NCBI RefSeq assembly: GCF_900119085.1
Contig: NZ_FPIQ01000006.1
Location: 1-64,000 of the forward strand
Length of the DNA: 64,000 nucleotides
From: Nitrosovibrio sp. Nv17
Lineage (GTDB): Bacteria > Pseudomonadota > Gammaproteobacteria > Burkholderiales > Nitrosomonadaceae
Reading direction: 5' to 3'
Notes under the pieces: generated by a model
What the model was told of the DNA's origin: nothing
Seen by the model: only the letters and a program-made list of their open reading frames with translations
Databases searched by the model: none
Made by a program: the position numbers and the translations under genes
In this document: piece by piece, positions 52,642 to 62,087 of the stretch
Layout: each line of letters begins with the position of its first letter
Position numbering within the stretch: position 1 is the first letter of the stretch

Positions 52642-52719
52642 GCGCCATGCATGCGGCGCAGGGCCGCTGGGGAGGTTGACGCGGTCGATGTGCGGATGGC
52701 CGCGCCGGGATCGAATCCC

Positions 52720-53787
52720 CTACCGTCCAAGGAACCTGAAGGGCACGGCTTCCCTGAACTCGGCGTTGGCCATGCCGGAGTGGATGCGGGCCTGGTTGGG
52801 CCCCAGGTCGAGCTTCAGCACCTTCCCCGTCCGCTCGGAGAAATCCATCTTTGCGAGATCGACCCAGAAGATATTCGGAGTAAGGGCGGATTCGAAGAAA
52901 TAGAGCTTGCGCTTGTGATCGGCGACGGTGCGCCAGCGGGTGGAGGAGATGTTGGGCTGGTCCGGGGTGGCGATGCCATAGGGAACGGAGACGTTGCGGA
53001 TCACGCTGAAGACGCTGGCAATGGTCTCGACCGGATTTTCGCCTGCGGGAATCGCTTCCACGTAGAAGGCTGCCCGCGCGAAGCGGTCCGATGCGCGGTT
53101 CGTGCCGGGCAGCATGACGGTGCCGCCGATCTGCCGCCAGTATTCCTCCATGGCGAGCTGCTTCTCGAAGATCGGGGAGTTGGTCATCACCTGGTAGGTG
53201 CGGCTGTGGTGGATGACCTGCCTGCCGTCGATATATTCGACGATGGCGCTGTCGCCGCCGGCATCCGAGAGCGAGAGATGCAGGGTGGCCAGCCGCTCCT
53301 CCCCCGGCACGTCGTCGGTGACGATGGCGAAGGGCTCCCGTGCCAGCGCCTCGACCGCTTCCCGCACGGTGGCGTAGTTGTCGAGGACGTACTGCGCCCA
53401 GGCCGCAATCGTCAGGCCGGGCTTGCTGCCGTCGTGTTTCGGGTAGGAGGACTCGACCAGCCACAGCACGTTGGCGACGAGGCCGGCCTCGTTCATGCCG
53501 TCGGTGGTGGAGACGTCGTAGCCCGAGGCGATCACGCTGCCGTACTTCGAGATCCACCGGATCGAATCCGGGCCGGCCTCGCCCGAACGCTTCATGCCGC
53601 GGGGAAACGCCCACAGATTGGTGCCGACGTCGGTTTTCCAGTCCATGGAACGCGCGGTGATCACCTGGTCATGGGCGCCGAGGTAGACGAGGCGCGTACA
53701 GGCGTCGGCCGCCGGGGCGGCAAGCATGCCCATCGACACGAGCATGGCGGCGCCGAGCGCGGGCAGGGGGCGGTTTCTGAAACTCAT
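52720..53787 (-). CDS. Linear amide C-N hydrolase (choloylglycine hydrolase / penicillin V acylase family), exported
   Basis: A 355-residue Ntn hydrolase. A signal peptide (ALGAAMLVSMGMLAAPAADA) is followed directly by C-T-R-L-V, so removing it exposes the catalytic N-terminal Cys. Further family motifs: TARSMDWKTDVGTNLWAFPR, DGMNEAGLVANVLWL, and NSPIFEKQ (Asn near the active site). It could cleave bile-salt, penicillin V or acyl-homoserine-lactone amides; the substrate cannot be told. The ATG at 53787 has GGAG 7 nt upstream. Confidence 0.9.
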   Translation of the reverse strand: MSFRNRPLPALGAAMLVSMGMLAAPAADACTRLVYLGAHDQVITARSMDWKTDVGTNLWAFPRGMKRSGEAGPDSIRWISKYGSVIASGYDVSTTDGMNEAGLVANVLWLVESSYPKHDGSKPGLTIAAWAQYVLDNYATVREAVEALAREPFAIVTDDVPGEERLATLHLSLSDAGGDSAIVEYIDGRQVIHHSRTYQVMTNSPIFEKQLAMEEYWRQIGGTVMLPGTNRASDRFARAAFYVEAIPAGENPVETIASVFSVIRNVSVPYGIATPDQPNISSTRWRTVADHKRKLYFFESALTPNIFWVDLAKMDFSERTGKVLKLDLGPNQARIHSGMANAEFREAVPFRFLGR

Positions 53788-54615
53788 GGCCCGGCTCCGG
53801 TGCCCGATCTTCGAGAATGCCGGATGGAACATGGTACGCCTGGGTTTTCCAGGTGGCTGGAATGACGAATTGAAAGGAAGGATCGCATGCCGGAAATCGG
53901 TTTCGGAGAGATCGGCGGCGGGCCGGCCATGACGGCCGCAGGCGTTTCCCGGCGCCTGTTGACAGCCCCTAGAATAACACTTCTGCATGCCGGCGCAAGT
54001 GGCGCAGCGGCTTCGACGTCGGGGAGCATGCCTGTGGAGCGGTTGCGCCTGTAAGAATCGGCGGGAGCGAACCGCAACGATACGATCGATGTCCGTGGGC
54101 TTGCCGAGGCGGGGTTGGCCGTCATGTTCGGGCGCCTGGCGAACCATCCGCTCGGGATGGCAGGCCGGCCCGGCGCGGGGAGCGGCCGTGTCGCGGGGCG
54201 GGATGTGTCATGCAACGGCGAGGCGTCTGGGCCGGGCGATATGCCGGTGCGCCTGACCCTGCCGGTGCCGGTTCCGTTCCATGGGCCGATTGCCGCCCCG
54301 GCCATCCTGCACGGCGCCTCAGGAACGCACCTTTTCCCTCCTGTCTTTTTCCTTCACTTGGGGTTTCGTCGAAGGTAACCGATAAACATCTGTCGATCGG
54401 TACGGTAGTCAACGCAGGCGGATGCGGGACGATAGTCCCGGCGCGACGCCGTGAAGGCGCGGATTCCGCCGGCAGGGCAAGGTATGTAACCGACCGAACG
54501 GAGAATCCTGCGTCCGGGAGTATGCTGGAACCATCCTTCCGGGAAAGCGGAAGGGGTGGGGAACAACGAATGTGTTGAGGAAGAGGGGCCTTTATATTCT
54601 CATCTGGAGGAAAAA
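53788..54615. other. Long intergenic region upstream of the KGG stress gene
   Basis: About 830 bp without a convincing gene. A hairpin CCTTCCG (54535-54541) / CGGAAGG (54548-54554) lies in the putative leader of the stress gene. A short hairpin GGGAC-GATA-GTCCC is near 54425. No clear promoter was assigned. Frames over 60 codons here lack ribosome-binding sites and coding character. Confidence 0.4.
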
Positions 54616-54900
54616 ATGGCTTCAAATCGAGACGACGATCGCAAGCAGGGCGGTACCGGCAACCGTGGGTTTGCTTCCATGGATGAAGGCAGGCAGCGCG
54701 AGATCGCCAGCAAGGGCGGCAAGGCCGCCCACGCGAAGGGCACCGCGCACGAGTTCGACTCCGAGGAGGCGCGCGCGGCGGGCCGGAAAGGAGGCCAGAG
54801 CAGCCACGGCGGCGGAAGCCGCGACAACCTCGGCGCTTCCCGGGGAGGCTCCTCCGCCCAGCATGCGGAAGCGGGTCGGCAGAGTCACAAGAACCGGTAG
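54616..54900 (+). CDS. General stress protein with KGG repeat motifs
   Basis: A 94-residue hydrophilic, probably disordered protein with the stress-induced KGG motifs (RGFASMDEGRQREIASKGGK, EFDSEEARAAGRKGGQSSHG). It resembles the GsiB/con-10/YciG family, induced by general stress, desiccation or stationary phase. GGAGG lies 7 nt before the ATG at 54616. It forms a single-gene unit closed by the terminator at 54956-54982. It is rich in Gly, Ser, Ala and charged residues throughout. Confidence 0.9.
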   Translation: MASNRDDDRKQGGTGNRGFASMDEGRQREIASKGGKAAHAKGTAHEFDSEEARAAGRKGGQSSHGGGSRDNLGASRGGSSAQHAEAGRQSHKNR

Positions 54901-54955
54901 TTTCATGCCGTGATCCGGCAGCGGGGACGCCCATGGCACCCCCGCCGCGTTCAAG

Positions 54956-54982
54956 ACCGGCCGCAAGCCCGGGCCGGTTTTC
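54956..54982 (+). terminator. Intrinsic terminator after the KGG stress gene
   Basis: Stem ACCGGCC (54956-54962) / GGCCGGT (54972-54978) with a 9-base loop, followed by a T-rich end (TTTTCT). It lies between the stress gene and the next exported-protein gene. Confidence 0.75.
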
Positions 54983-55009
54983 TCACACATCGAATAAAGG
55001 AGTTCCATC

Positions 55010-55360
55010 ATGACAGGCATGGCTGCATTGAAGAACCGCTTCATCCGATTCCTGGCGCATGCGGCCCTGGCAGCCGGCTTCGCCGCTTTCGCGCACGCGG
55101 AGGGAACGGGCCACGGCCGGGATGCGGCGGAGACGGAACGGAACGGATCGCCCGGCAAGGCGGCGATCGAGGAAAAGGAGGGCCGGGGCGCCAAGGACAA
55201 TCTCGAGAGGAACAATACCTGGGAAAAGGAACGCCCGGCCGGGCAAGGCGCCGCCTCCGGGCAGGGCGGGTCGGCAGAGGGTAACAGGAGTTCGGCCACG
55301 GGAGGCTCGGGAGCCTCGGGCTCGGGAGGATCGCGGACTTCCCGTTCCGGTGGACAGTGA
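55010..55360 (+). CDS. Small secreted Gly/Ser/Glu-rich protein
   Basis: A 116-residue exported protein. Signal peptide FLAHAALAAGFAAFAHA is cleaved before EG. The mature chain is highly hydrophilic and low-complexity (KAAIEEKEGRGAKDNLERNN, ending in Gly/Ser repeats), likely disordered. AAAGGAG precedes the ATG at 55010. No domain is recognised. It lies directly after the KGG stress gene but has its own unit. Confidence 0.65.
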   Translation: MTGMAALKNRFIRFLAHAALAAGFAAFAHAEGTGHGRDAAETERNGSPGKAAIEEKEGRGAKDNLERNNTWEKERPAGQGAASGQGGSAEGNRSSATGGSGASGSGGSRTSRSGGQ

Positions 55361-55529
55361 TGGCCTGCCGCCCGCGTTGACTGGAAAGGGATTGCAGGCG
55401 GGCGGCATCCGGCTCATCGGGCGCAACGGGAATCGGCGCGATAGCCGTGCTGCCCGTTCTCGCGCACGCACTGAAAGTACCGGTGGACCATCTGGTCGAC
55501 GGGTGGGTGTTCCCGGCGGGAAGCGTCTT

Positions 55530-55952
55530 TTACTGATACTTTGTAATGAATCCAACGAAACTGCATCTTGCCCAGCCCCTCTTCCCTGCCGATGACATCC
55601 CTCCAGGACTTTGGGCTTCTGCATACATAATCATGGTTCGGGGTTGATAAATCCCCACACCTTTAATGATCTCCACATCATCGCGAAATTCCACAGGACA
55701 ATTGTGCCTCCTTCCTGCGCCTGAATTTTCGAGAGCCTGCACGCTATCCTTCACGATCACGTAACCGGAAGGCGCTGTGTACGTTTGAGGATCAGATGTA
55801 CAACCATGTCCAGTACCATCCCAATCTGTTCCCCGGGTAGTGCATTCTGCTTTCAGATCGAAACCAACCTGATCGACATTAGTCTGAGCAGTTGCCACCG
55901 CGGAAAAGGATACGGAAATCAGACAAAGGAAAAGGGCCTTCTTGTATAGCAT
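55530..55952 (-). CDS. Secreted protein of unknown function with unusual base composition
   Basis: A 140-residue exported protein: signal peptide KKALFLCLISVSFSAVATAQ, mature part with four cysteines (ECTTRGTDWDGTGHGCTSDP, RRHNCPVEF, ARCSFVGF) that could form two disulfides. The gene is clearly AT-richer and uses different codons from its neighbours, suggesting recent transfer. GGAGG lies 5 nt before the ATG at 55952. No family is recognised. The serine recombinase lies 450 bp away. Confidence 0.7.
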   Translation of the reverse strand: MLYKKALFLCLISVSFSAVATAQTNVDQVGFDLKAECTTRGTDWDGTGHGCTSDPQTYTAPSGYVIVKDSVQALENSGAGRRHNCPVEFRDDVEIIKGVGIYQPRTMIMYAEAQSPGGMSSAGKRGWARCSFVGFITKYQ

Positions 55953-55964
55953 TGCATCCTCCAT

Positions 55965-56416
55965 TTAGGGTTTTAAGCATGAATACCGCAAAGAGTTCGT
56001 TTCCCGTTCACAACTGCTGCGCTGCAGATGACATCACGATATCGTTCCGTATCTGTCGCCATATTCCTGTTGCATTCCCTGCGGGATCCAGAATGGAATT
56101 CGCTATCGGTGGTTCTTCTTCATTCTTCGCGTGAAGGAACCGGGGAGTCGCCTGCCGGTCGATTCCTTGTAGGGAGCTTTCACGCCAGCGGATCTCGAAC
56201 GGCTGTGGTCAGGCGTGCGCATCGTCCAACAAAGGAACGTCTTCGGGACGGTGAAAAAAAGAAGAGCTCGGTAAGGAACGGGCTCGGATTTTCTTGATCT
56301 TTTTAAACACTTCAGTATAATTCCCAAAAGGTTCATTTCTGGAACGTACGGCGGGCGCCAGTCCCGTGCCATGTCCATGTGAACGGAGTACGGCATGAGA
56401 GGGGATGCGGCGTAGG
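55965..56416. other. Intergenic region before the serine recombinase
   Basis: About 450 bp, moderately AT-rich, with no gene recognised. No pair of inverted recombination sites that would define an invertible segment was found within reach. Confidence 0.35.
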
Positions 56417-56965
56417 ATGAAGATCGGGTATGCGCGCGTCTCCACCGAGGATCAGAATCTCGACGCCCAGCGCAATCAGCTGCTCGCGGATGGCTGCGGC
56501 CGGATCTTCGAAGAGAAAACGCCTGGGACACGGGGGCGCAGGCCCGCGCTGGACAAGGCCCTGGCCGCCCTGCGATCCGGCGACACGCTGGTGGTATGGA
56601 AGCTGGATCGGCTGGGCCGGTCGCTGAAGAACCTCATCACCATTCTGCAGGATCTGGAGAGCCGGGACGTGCGCTTCCGCTCGATCTCGGACAGCATCGA
56701 CACCGGCACGTCGACGGGCAAGCTGCTATTTCACATGCTCGGCGCAATTGCCGAGTTCGAGGCTGCGCTGGTGTCCGAGCGGACCAAGATCGGCCTGCAG
56801 GCGGCCCGCAAGCGGGGGAAGAAACTGGGCCGCCCGCGCTGCCTGACAGCCCGTCAGGTGCGTCAGGCGGAACTGATGCGCACCCGTGAAAACCTGTCCT
56901 TTGCGGATATTGCCTTGCGTCTGAACGTGGGGCGCACCACCTTGTGGCGGGCGGGAATCAGGTAG
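56417..56965 (+). CDS. Serine recombinase (resolvase/invertase family)
   Basis: A 182-residue site-specific recombinase. The catalytic domain begins KIGYARVSTEDQNLDAQRNQ with nucleophile Ser in RVST; further motifs are VVWKLDRLGRSLKNLITILQ and EFEAALVSERTKIGLQAARK. A C-terminal helix-turn-helix (FADIALRLNVGRTTLWRAGI) completes it. Its size matches Tn3-type resolvases and Hin-type invertases. An ATG at 56405 is an alternative start. No transposase gene is nearby, so its target is unclear. Confidence 0.9.
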   Translation: MKIGYARVSTEDQNLDAQRNQLLADGCGRIFEEKTPGTRGRRPALDKALAALRSGDTLVVWKLDRLGRSLKNLITILQDLESRDVRFRSISDSIDTGTSTGKLLFHMLGAIAEFEAALVSERTKIGLQAARKRGKKLGRPRCLTARQVRQAELMRTRENLSFADIALRLNVGRTTLWRAGIR

Positions 56966-57247
56966 ATTGTCCACATGGCTTGTCGCTGATCGAACCTTGC
57001 CTGTATCAGGGAGACGATGGGTTGCGCTGCGCTCCACCCATCCTACCGCTCCTGCCCGCCCCTTCCATATCTTCCATGATGTTGTGATTTTTGCCACAGC
57101 GGCAGGGGGGAATTGCGGCTATGCTGATAATCGTTCCGGGTATCCATCCGGAATGACCGAGAGGGATGCCGCGCCCCCTTCCCGCCCCGGCGGGGCTTGC
57201 GGGATGCGGCTGCCGCACACAAACATAAATACGGAAAGGAGATGAAG

Positions 57248-58735
57248 ATGGGCCACGGTTCAGCACAGAGGGGGGAGAATCCCCCGAAATCCGGTTTCTA
57301 TGAACACGGGCGCTACGGGCGCATGTTCCCGGCGCTTCCGCCGTTCGCCGCCGATACGCCTACGCTGCGCGCGGCGCTCATGAAGATCGGTGAGAAGGAC
57401 GGCATCATGGATGCCCAGGACGACCCCGCCGTCCCGGCGGCGGACCTGATCACCAATCCGGCACTGAGCCTGAACAACCCGGACAACCCGGCCATGACGG
57501 CGGGTATGACGTTCCTGGGGCAGTTCATCGATCACGACATCACGCTCGACACGACGTCGAGCCTGGAGCAGCAGGTGGATCCGGAGGCCATCGAGAACTT
57601 CCGCATTCCCACCCTGGCGCTCGACAACGTCTACGGCCAGGGGCCTTCGAACAGCGCGCATCTCTACGATGCGACGGATCCGGTCAAGCTCCTGGTGGAG
57701 GAGAATCCGGGATCGCCCGCGCAGTCGCGCAACAATGCGCAGCGCTTCGATCTGCCCCGCAACAGCCAGGGCACGGCCCTGATCGGGGACGTGCGCAGCG
57801 ACGAGAACCTCGTGCTCTCGCAGCTGCACCTTGCCTTCCTGCGCTTCCACAACGCCTGCGTGGACCACGTGCGGGCCAACACGGCGCTGACCTCGCCCGG
57901 CGAGGTGTTCAACGAGGCGCAGCGCCTGGTGCGCTGGCACTACCAGTGGATCGTGATCCACGAGTTCCTGGCCAAGACCTGCAAGCAGGGGACGGTGGAG
58001 GACGTGCTGGCGAAGGGCCGCAAGTTCTACAAGTGGCGCAACGCGCCGTTCATCCCGGTCGAGTTCGCGGTCGCGGCCTATCGCTTCGGCCACTCGCAGG
58101 TGCGTCCCTCCTACCGCATCAACTTCGGCCCGGCGGCCGGGGGGGACGTGTTCCTGCGCCTGTTCGACGACACGCCCGTGAACGCCGCGCACCCCGATCC
58201 GGACGACATGCGCGGCGGCCTGCGCCAGCCGCGGCGGTTCATCGACTGGCAGACCTTCTTCGATTTCGGCGACGGCAACATGCGCCACAGCAAGCGCATC
58301 GACACCAGGCTCTCCTCGCCGCTGATGGACCTGCTCGGCTTTCCGGCGAGCGAGCCGCAGTCGCTGGCGCAGCGCAACCTGCTGCGGCATCTCACCTTCA
58401 AGCTGCCGTCCGGCCAGGCGGTTGCCAAGGCGATGAAGCTGCCGGTGCTGCCTGCGTCCGATTTCGCCGATCTTGCGCAGTACGGGCTCGATACGCGCAC
58501 GCCCCTGTGGTTCTACATCCTGCGCGAGGCCGGGACGACCCAGAACGGCACCTGTCTGGGTGAGGTGGGCGCGCGCATCGTCGCCGAGGTCTTCATCGGC
58601 CTGCTGGAAGGCGACGCCACCAGCTATCTGCGGCAGGACAGCACCTGGACGCCGTCGCTGCCCTCGGCGTCGGGGCCGGGCAAGTTCTTCATGACGGATC
58701 TGCTGAGATTCGCCGACGTGGTTCCTCCTCTGTAG
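57248..58735 (+). CDS. Animal-type heme peroxidase (peroxidase-cyclooxygenase superfamily)
   Basis: A 495-residue enzyme without a signal peptide. Distal histidine H96 lies in TFLGQFIDHDITLD, catalytic Arg R183 in GDVRSDENLVLSQLHLAFLR, and proximal histidine H282 in AYRFGHSQVRPSY. These match myeloperoxidase-like and cyclooxygenase-like bacterial proteins. It would use H2O2 to oxidise halides or organic substrates. AAGGAG ends 6 nt before the ATG at 57248, so I preferred it over ATG 57242. It stands as a single gene. Confidence 0.9.
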   Translation: MGHGSAQRGENPPKSGFYEHGRYGRMFPALPPFAADTPTLRAALMKIGEKDGIMDAQDDPAVPAADLITNPALSLNNPDNPAMTAGMTFLGQFIDHDITLDTTSSLEQQVDPEAIENFRIPTLALDNVYGQGPSNSAHLYDATDPVKLLVEENPGSPAQSRNNAQRFDLPRNSQGTALIGDVRSDENLVLSQLHLAFLRFHNACVDHVRANTALTSPGEVFNEAQRLVRWHYQWIVIHEFLAKTCKQGTVEDVLAKGRKFYKWRNAPFIPVEFAVAAYRFGHSQVRPSYRINFGPAAGGDVFLRLFDDTPVNAAHPDPDDMRGGLRQPRRFIDWQTFFDFGDGNMRHSKRIDTRLSSPLMDLLGFPASEPQSLAQRNLLRHLTFKLPSGQAVAKAMKLPVLPASDFADLAQYGLDTRTPLWFYILREAGTTQNGTCLGEVGARIVAEVFIGLLEGDATSYLRQDSTWTPSLPSASGPGKFFMTDLLRFADVVPPL

Positions 58736-58822
58736 TCCGCTTGTGGTCCACTTCGGGCCGGCTTCGGCCGGCCCGCCTTTTTGCGACGGCCGCGAATGCC
58801 CGGCATGGATGGAGGATGCGCG

Positions 58823-59224
58823 TCAGCCGTCGTCCAGCGTCCCGCGGGCGTGCAGCCGCGCGCGCAGCGCCTCCACCTCTTCCAGCAGTTGCAGGGCCAG
58901 CGCCACGCCGGGGGTGTTGATGCCGAGGTCGGCGTGCAGGCGCGCGGCGATCCGCGCCTGGCGCATCTGGGTGCCGGTGAAGCGCCAGGCCTGGCGTGTG
59001 TCGCCATCCGGCCGGGACGGGGCGGCAGGAACGATCAGGCCCTCGTCCACCAGTTCGACGATGTACTCGGTGCGTACCGCGCAGATGCGGCTGATCTCGG
59101 TGATGGTCAGGGCGGCCTGCTCGTCCAGCAGCGTTCCGCTCAGCTCGCCCGGCGCCTCGCCGCCAGCATCGGCGCGGCCGCCCTGCGGCCGGCCGGGGGA
59201 GGAAGGGGGATGCTTGCTCGTCAT
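58823..59224 (-). CDS. cbpM: Chaperone modulator CbpM
   Basis: A 133-residue MerR-like helix-turn-helix protein (LTITEISRICAVRTEYIVEL, VDEGLIVPAAPSRPDGDTRQ, AWRFTGTQMRQARIAARLHA) that inhibits CbpA. The first 35 residues are a low-complexity leader. The start overlaps the cbpA stop by 4 nt (ATGA), as in other cbpAM operons. Confidence 0.9.
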   Translation of the reverse strand: MTSKHPPSSPGRPQGGRADAGGEAPGELSGTLLDEQAALTITEISRICAVRTEYIVELVDEGLIVPAAPSRPDGDTRQAWRFTGTQMRQARIAARLHADLGINTPGVALALQLLEEVEALRARLHARGTLDDG

Positions 59225-60174
59225 GACGTCACTCCCAGTCTGGCGCGGGGATTGAAGGACTTGAACCGCTCGGCCATGTCGCGGTAGAAATCCCGGTCGC
59301 GGTCGTCCGCGGCAGGAGGCGGCACTATCTGGAGGGTGACGTAGAGGTCGCCCGGCGTCTTGCCGGGGATCCCGCGTCCCTTGAGCCGCAGCTTGCGCCC
59401 CGGCAGGGAGCCGGGGGGTATCTTGAGGTCCACCTTTCCATCCGGCGTGGGCGCCTGCACGGTCGCCCCCAGCGCGGCCTCCCACGGGGCGATGGGCAGG
59501 TCCAGGTGGACGTCGGCGCCGTCCACGCGGTAGTGGGGATGGGGACGAAACTCGATCTCCAGGTAGAGGTCGCCGTGCCCGCCGTGTCCCTGTCCGCCCT
59601 GCCCGGCGAGGCGGATGTGCTGGCGGGGCCTGACCCCCTTGGGGATGCGGACGTTGAGGGTGCGCTCGCGCGCCGCCGGCCGCCCTTGCGCGTCGACGCC
59701 CGGCGCCTGCAGCGTCAGCGTGCGCACCGCGCCGGTATAGGCGTCCTCCAGGTCGATCAGCACCTTGGCATGGTGGTCCTCTCCCGGCGGATGGCGGAAG
59801 GCGCCGCCGCCCGCGCTGTGGCCACCATTGAATCCTTTTCCGAACAGGGATTCGAAGAAGTCACTGTAGCGCGCCGCGTCCTCGGCGGAAAAATCCCGTC
59901 CGGAGAATTCGAAGCCCGCATTCCAGCCCGGCGGCGGGCGGAACTCCTGGTTGGCCTTCCAGTCGCTGCCGAGACGGTCGTAGGCGGCCCGCTTCTCCGG
60001 ATCCTTCAGCACCTCGTAGGCTTCGCCGAGATCCTTGAAGCGGGTCTCCGCGTCCTTCTCCTTGCTGACGTCCGGGTGGTACTTGCGCGCGAGCTTGCGG
60101 TAGGCGCGCTTGATCTCGTCCTGGGAGGCGTCGCGTGCGACGCCCATGATGGCGTAGTAGTCCTTGAATTCCAT
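59221..60174 (-). CDS. cbpA: Curved DNA-binding protein CbpA (DnaJ-type co-chaperone)
   Basis: A 317-residue class II J-protein. The J-domain is at residues 1-70 with the HPD motif (YRKLARKYHPDVSKEKDAET). A Gly/Phe-rich linker follows, then two C-terminal substrate-binding domains (LNVRIPKGVRPRQHIRLAGQ, VDLKIPPGSLPGRKLRLKGR). It has no zinc finger, which separates it from DnaJ. It stimulates DnaK and binds curved DNA. It is coupled to cbpM. The ATG at 60174 fits the family start MEFKDYY. Confidence 0.95.
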   Translation of the reverse strand: MEFKDYYAIMGVARDASQDEIKRAYRKLARKYHPDVSKEKDAETRFKDLGEAYEVLKDPEKRAAYDRLGSDWKANQEFRPPPGWNAGFEFSGRDFSAEDAARYSDFFESLFGKGFNGGHSAGGGAFRHPPGEDHHAKVLIDLEDAYTGAVRTLTLQAPGVDAQGRPAARERTLNVRIPKGVRPRQHIRLAGQGGQGHGGHGDLYLEIEFRPHPHYRVDGADVHLDLPIAPWEAALGATVQAPTPDGKVDLKIPPGSLPGRKLRLKGRGIPGKTPGDLYVTLQIVPPPAADDRDRDFYRDMAERFKSFNPRARLGVTS

Positions 60175-60326
60175 GCGTCCGGGCTCGATGGCGGGTGACG
60201 GGTGCCGAAGCGGCAAGCATACCCGCTAATCCCCGCCGCTGACAATGCGTCTGCCCGACGTCTGCGCGCATGCGGAGCCGCAGGCAGGAAGTGAAAAACG
60301 GCGGGGGATAGGGTACGCTATGGACG

Positions 60327-62003
60327 ATGGACATCCTGGATTCCACTTCCACCATCCGGAACCGTGCCGATCGTGCGGATGGAGGATACGCCGGCCTGGA
60401 CGGTGCGCGCTTCGACGACAGCTTCGTGCGCGAGCTGCCGGGCGACCCGCAGACCCGCAACGTGCCCCGGCCGGTGCACGGCGCCTGCTACACCCGCGTC
60501 GATCCCACGCCGGTGCGCGCGCCGCGCCTGCTGGCCTGGGCGCGGGAGACCGGAGACCTGCTGGGGATCGCGCCGCCACCGGTGCCGGACGGCGAGGCGG
60601 CGCAGGTGCTCGGCGGCAACCGCCTCCTGCCCGGCATGCGGCCCTACGCGGCGCGCTACGGCGGGCACCAGTTCGGCCACTGGGCCGGGCAGCTGGGGGA
60701 CGGGCGCGCCATCACGCTGGGCGAGATCGCCTGCCCCGACGGTCTGCGGCGCGAGGTGCAACTCAAGGGGGCAGGCAGGACGCCCTATTCGCGCACCGCC
60801 GACGGGCGCGCGGTGCTGCGCTCCTCGGTGCGCGAGTTCCTCTGCAGCGAGGCCATGCACGCGCTGGGGGTGCCGACCACGCGGGCGCTGAGCCTGGTGG
60901 CGACCGGGGAGGCGGTGGTGCGCGACATGTTCTACGACGGCAACCCGCGGCCCGAGCCGGGCGCCGTCGTCTGCCGCGTGGCACCCTCGTTCGTGCGCTT
61001 CGGCAGCTTCGAGATCCTCGCCGCCGACGGCGAGACCGAGGTGCTCCGGCGGCTGGCGGACTACGTCGTCCGCACCCATTTTCCCGCCCTGGGCGCGCCG
61101 TCGGCGCCGGTGTACGCGCAGTGGTTCGAGGAAGTCTGCCGGCGCACGGGCGTGCTGATCGCACAGTGGATGCGGGTCGGCTTCGTCCACGGCGTGATGA
61201 ACACCGACAACATGTCGATCCTGGGACTCACCATCGACTACGGCCCCTACGGCTGGCTGGAGGGCTTCGACCTCGGCTGGACGCCCAACACCACGGATGC
61301 GCAGGGGCGGCGCTACCGCTTCGGCAGCCAGCCGGAGATCGCGCGCTGGAACCTGGAGCGGCTGGCTCACGCGCTGGCGCCGCTGGTCGGGGATGCCGCC
61401 GCGCTGGCGCAGGGGCTGGCGGCCTTCGATGCGGCCTTCCACGCCGCCTGGCGCGAGGCGCTGGCGGACAAGCTCGGGCTGGCGGCGCTGGGGCAGGTGG
61501 GTGACGAGGCCCTGCTGGGGGACCTGTTCGAGCTGCTGCAGCGGGTGGAGACCGACATGACGCTGTTCTTCCGCGGGCTCATGCACGTGCCGCTGGAGGA
61601 CGCGGCGGACGCGCTCGACGGTGCGGCACGGGTCGAGCCCCTGCGCCCCGCGTTCTACGACGGGGAGATACTGGCGTCCGGCCACCATGGCGTGTTGGCG
61701 GACTGGCTGCGCCGCTACGCGGCACGCGTGCGGGAAGACGCGGGCGCCCCGGACGGAACGGCCTTCATGGCGGCGCGGCACGCGCGCATGCAGCGCGCCA
61801 ACCCGAAGTACGTGCTGCGCAACTACTTGGCGCAGGAGGCCATCGATGCGCTGGAGCAGGGTGACAGCTCGGTGCTGGAGCGGCTCATGGAGGTGCTGCG
61901 GCACCCCTGTGACGAACAGCCGGCGCACGAGGCGCTGGCCGGGCGGCGCCCCGAGTGGGCGCGCCACCGGCCGGGCTGCTCGGCGCTCTCGTGCAGCTCG
62001 TGA
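60327..62003 (+). CDS. selO: Protein adenylyltransferase SelO (YdiU)
   Basis: A 558-residue pseudokinase-fold enzyme that transfers AMP to protein hydroxyls. Family signatures: RYGGHQFGHWAGQLGDGRAI, VQLKGAGRTPYSRTADGRAV, LRSSVREFLCSEAMHALGVP, GFVHGVMNTDNMSILGLTID, YGPYGWLEGFDLGWTPNTTD. The C-terminus ends in a redox-type SCSS. Known to modify redox proteins during oxidative stress. It is divergent from cbpA, with which it shares a 150-bp upstream region. Confidence 0.96.
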   Translation: MDILDSTSTIRNRADRADGGYAGLDGARFDDSFVRELPGDPQTRNVPRPVHGACYTRVDPTPVRAPRLLAWARETGDLLGIAPPPVPDGEAAQVLGGNRLLPGMRPYAARYGGHQFGHWAGQLGDGRAITLGEIACPDGLRREVQLKGAGRTPYSRTADGRAVLRSSVREFLCSEAMHALGVPTTRALSLVATGEAVVRDMFYDGNPRPEPGAVVCRVAPSFVRFGSFEILAADGETEVLRRLADYVVRTHFPALGAPSAPVYAQWFEEVCRRTGVLIAQWMRVGFVHGVMNTDNMSILGLTIDYGPYGWLEGFDLGWTPNTTDAQGRRYRFGSQPEIARWNLERLAHALAPLVGDAAALAQGLAAFDAAFHAAWREALADKLGLAALGQVGDEALLGDLFELLQRVETDMTLFFRGLMHVPLEDAADALDGAARVEPLRPAFYDGEILASGHHGVLADWLRRYAARVREDAGAPDGTAFMAARHARMQRANPKYVLRNYLAQEAIDALEQGDSSVLERLMEVLRHPCDEQPAHEALAGRRPEWARHRPGCSALSCSS

Positions 62004-62087
62004 GAAGCGGGTGCGTCATATATTGCAAGGCGGGATGAGGTGGCCTGCATTCGTGCCACCTTGCGGGCAAGGACAGCGGAAGGGTGA

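Noticed and set aside
52690-52730. A tRNA T-arm-like string (GGGATCGAATCCC) near 52710
   Set aside because: No acceptor stem, anticodon arm or D-arm could be built around it; it is a chance match at the end of the hydrolase gene.
56417-56965. Possible invertible DNA segment controlled by the serine recombinase
   Set aside because: No pair of long inverted repeats flanking a promoter or gene end was found within several kb.
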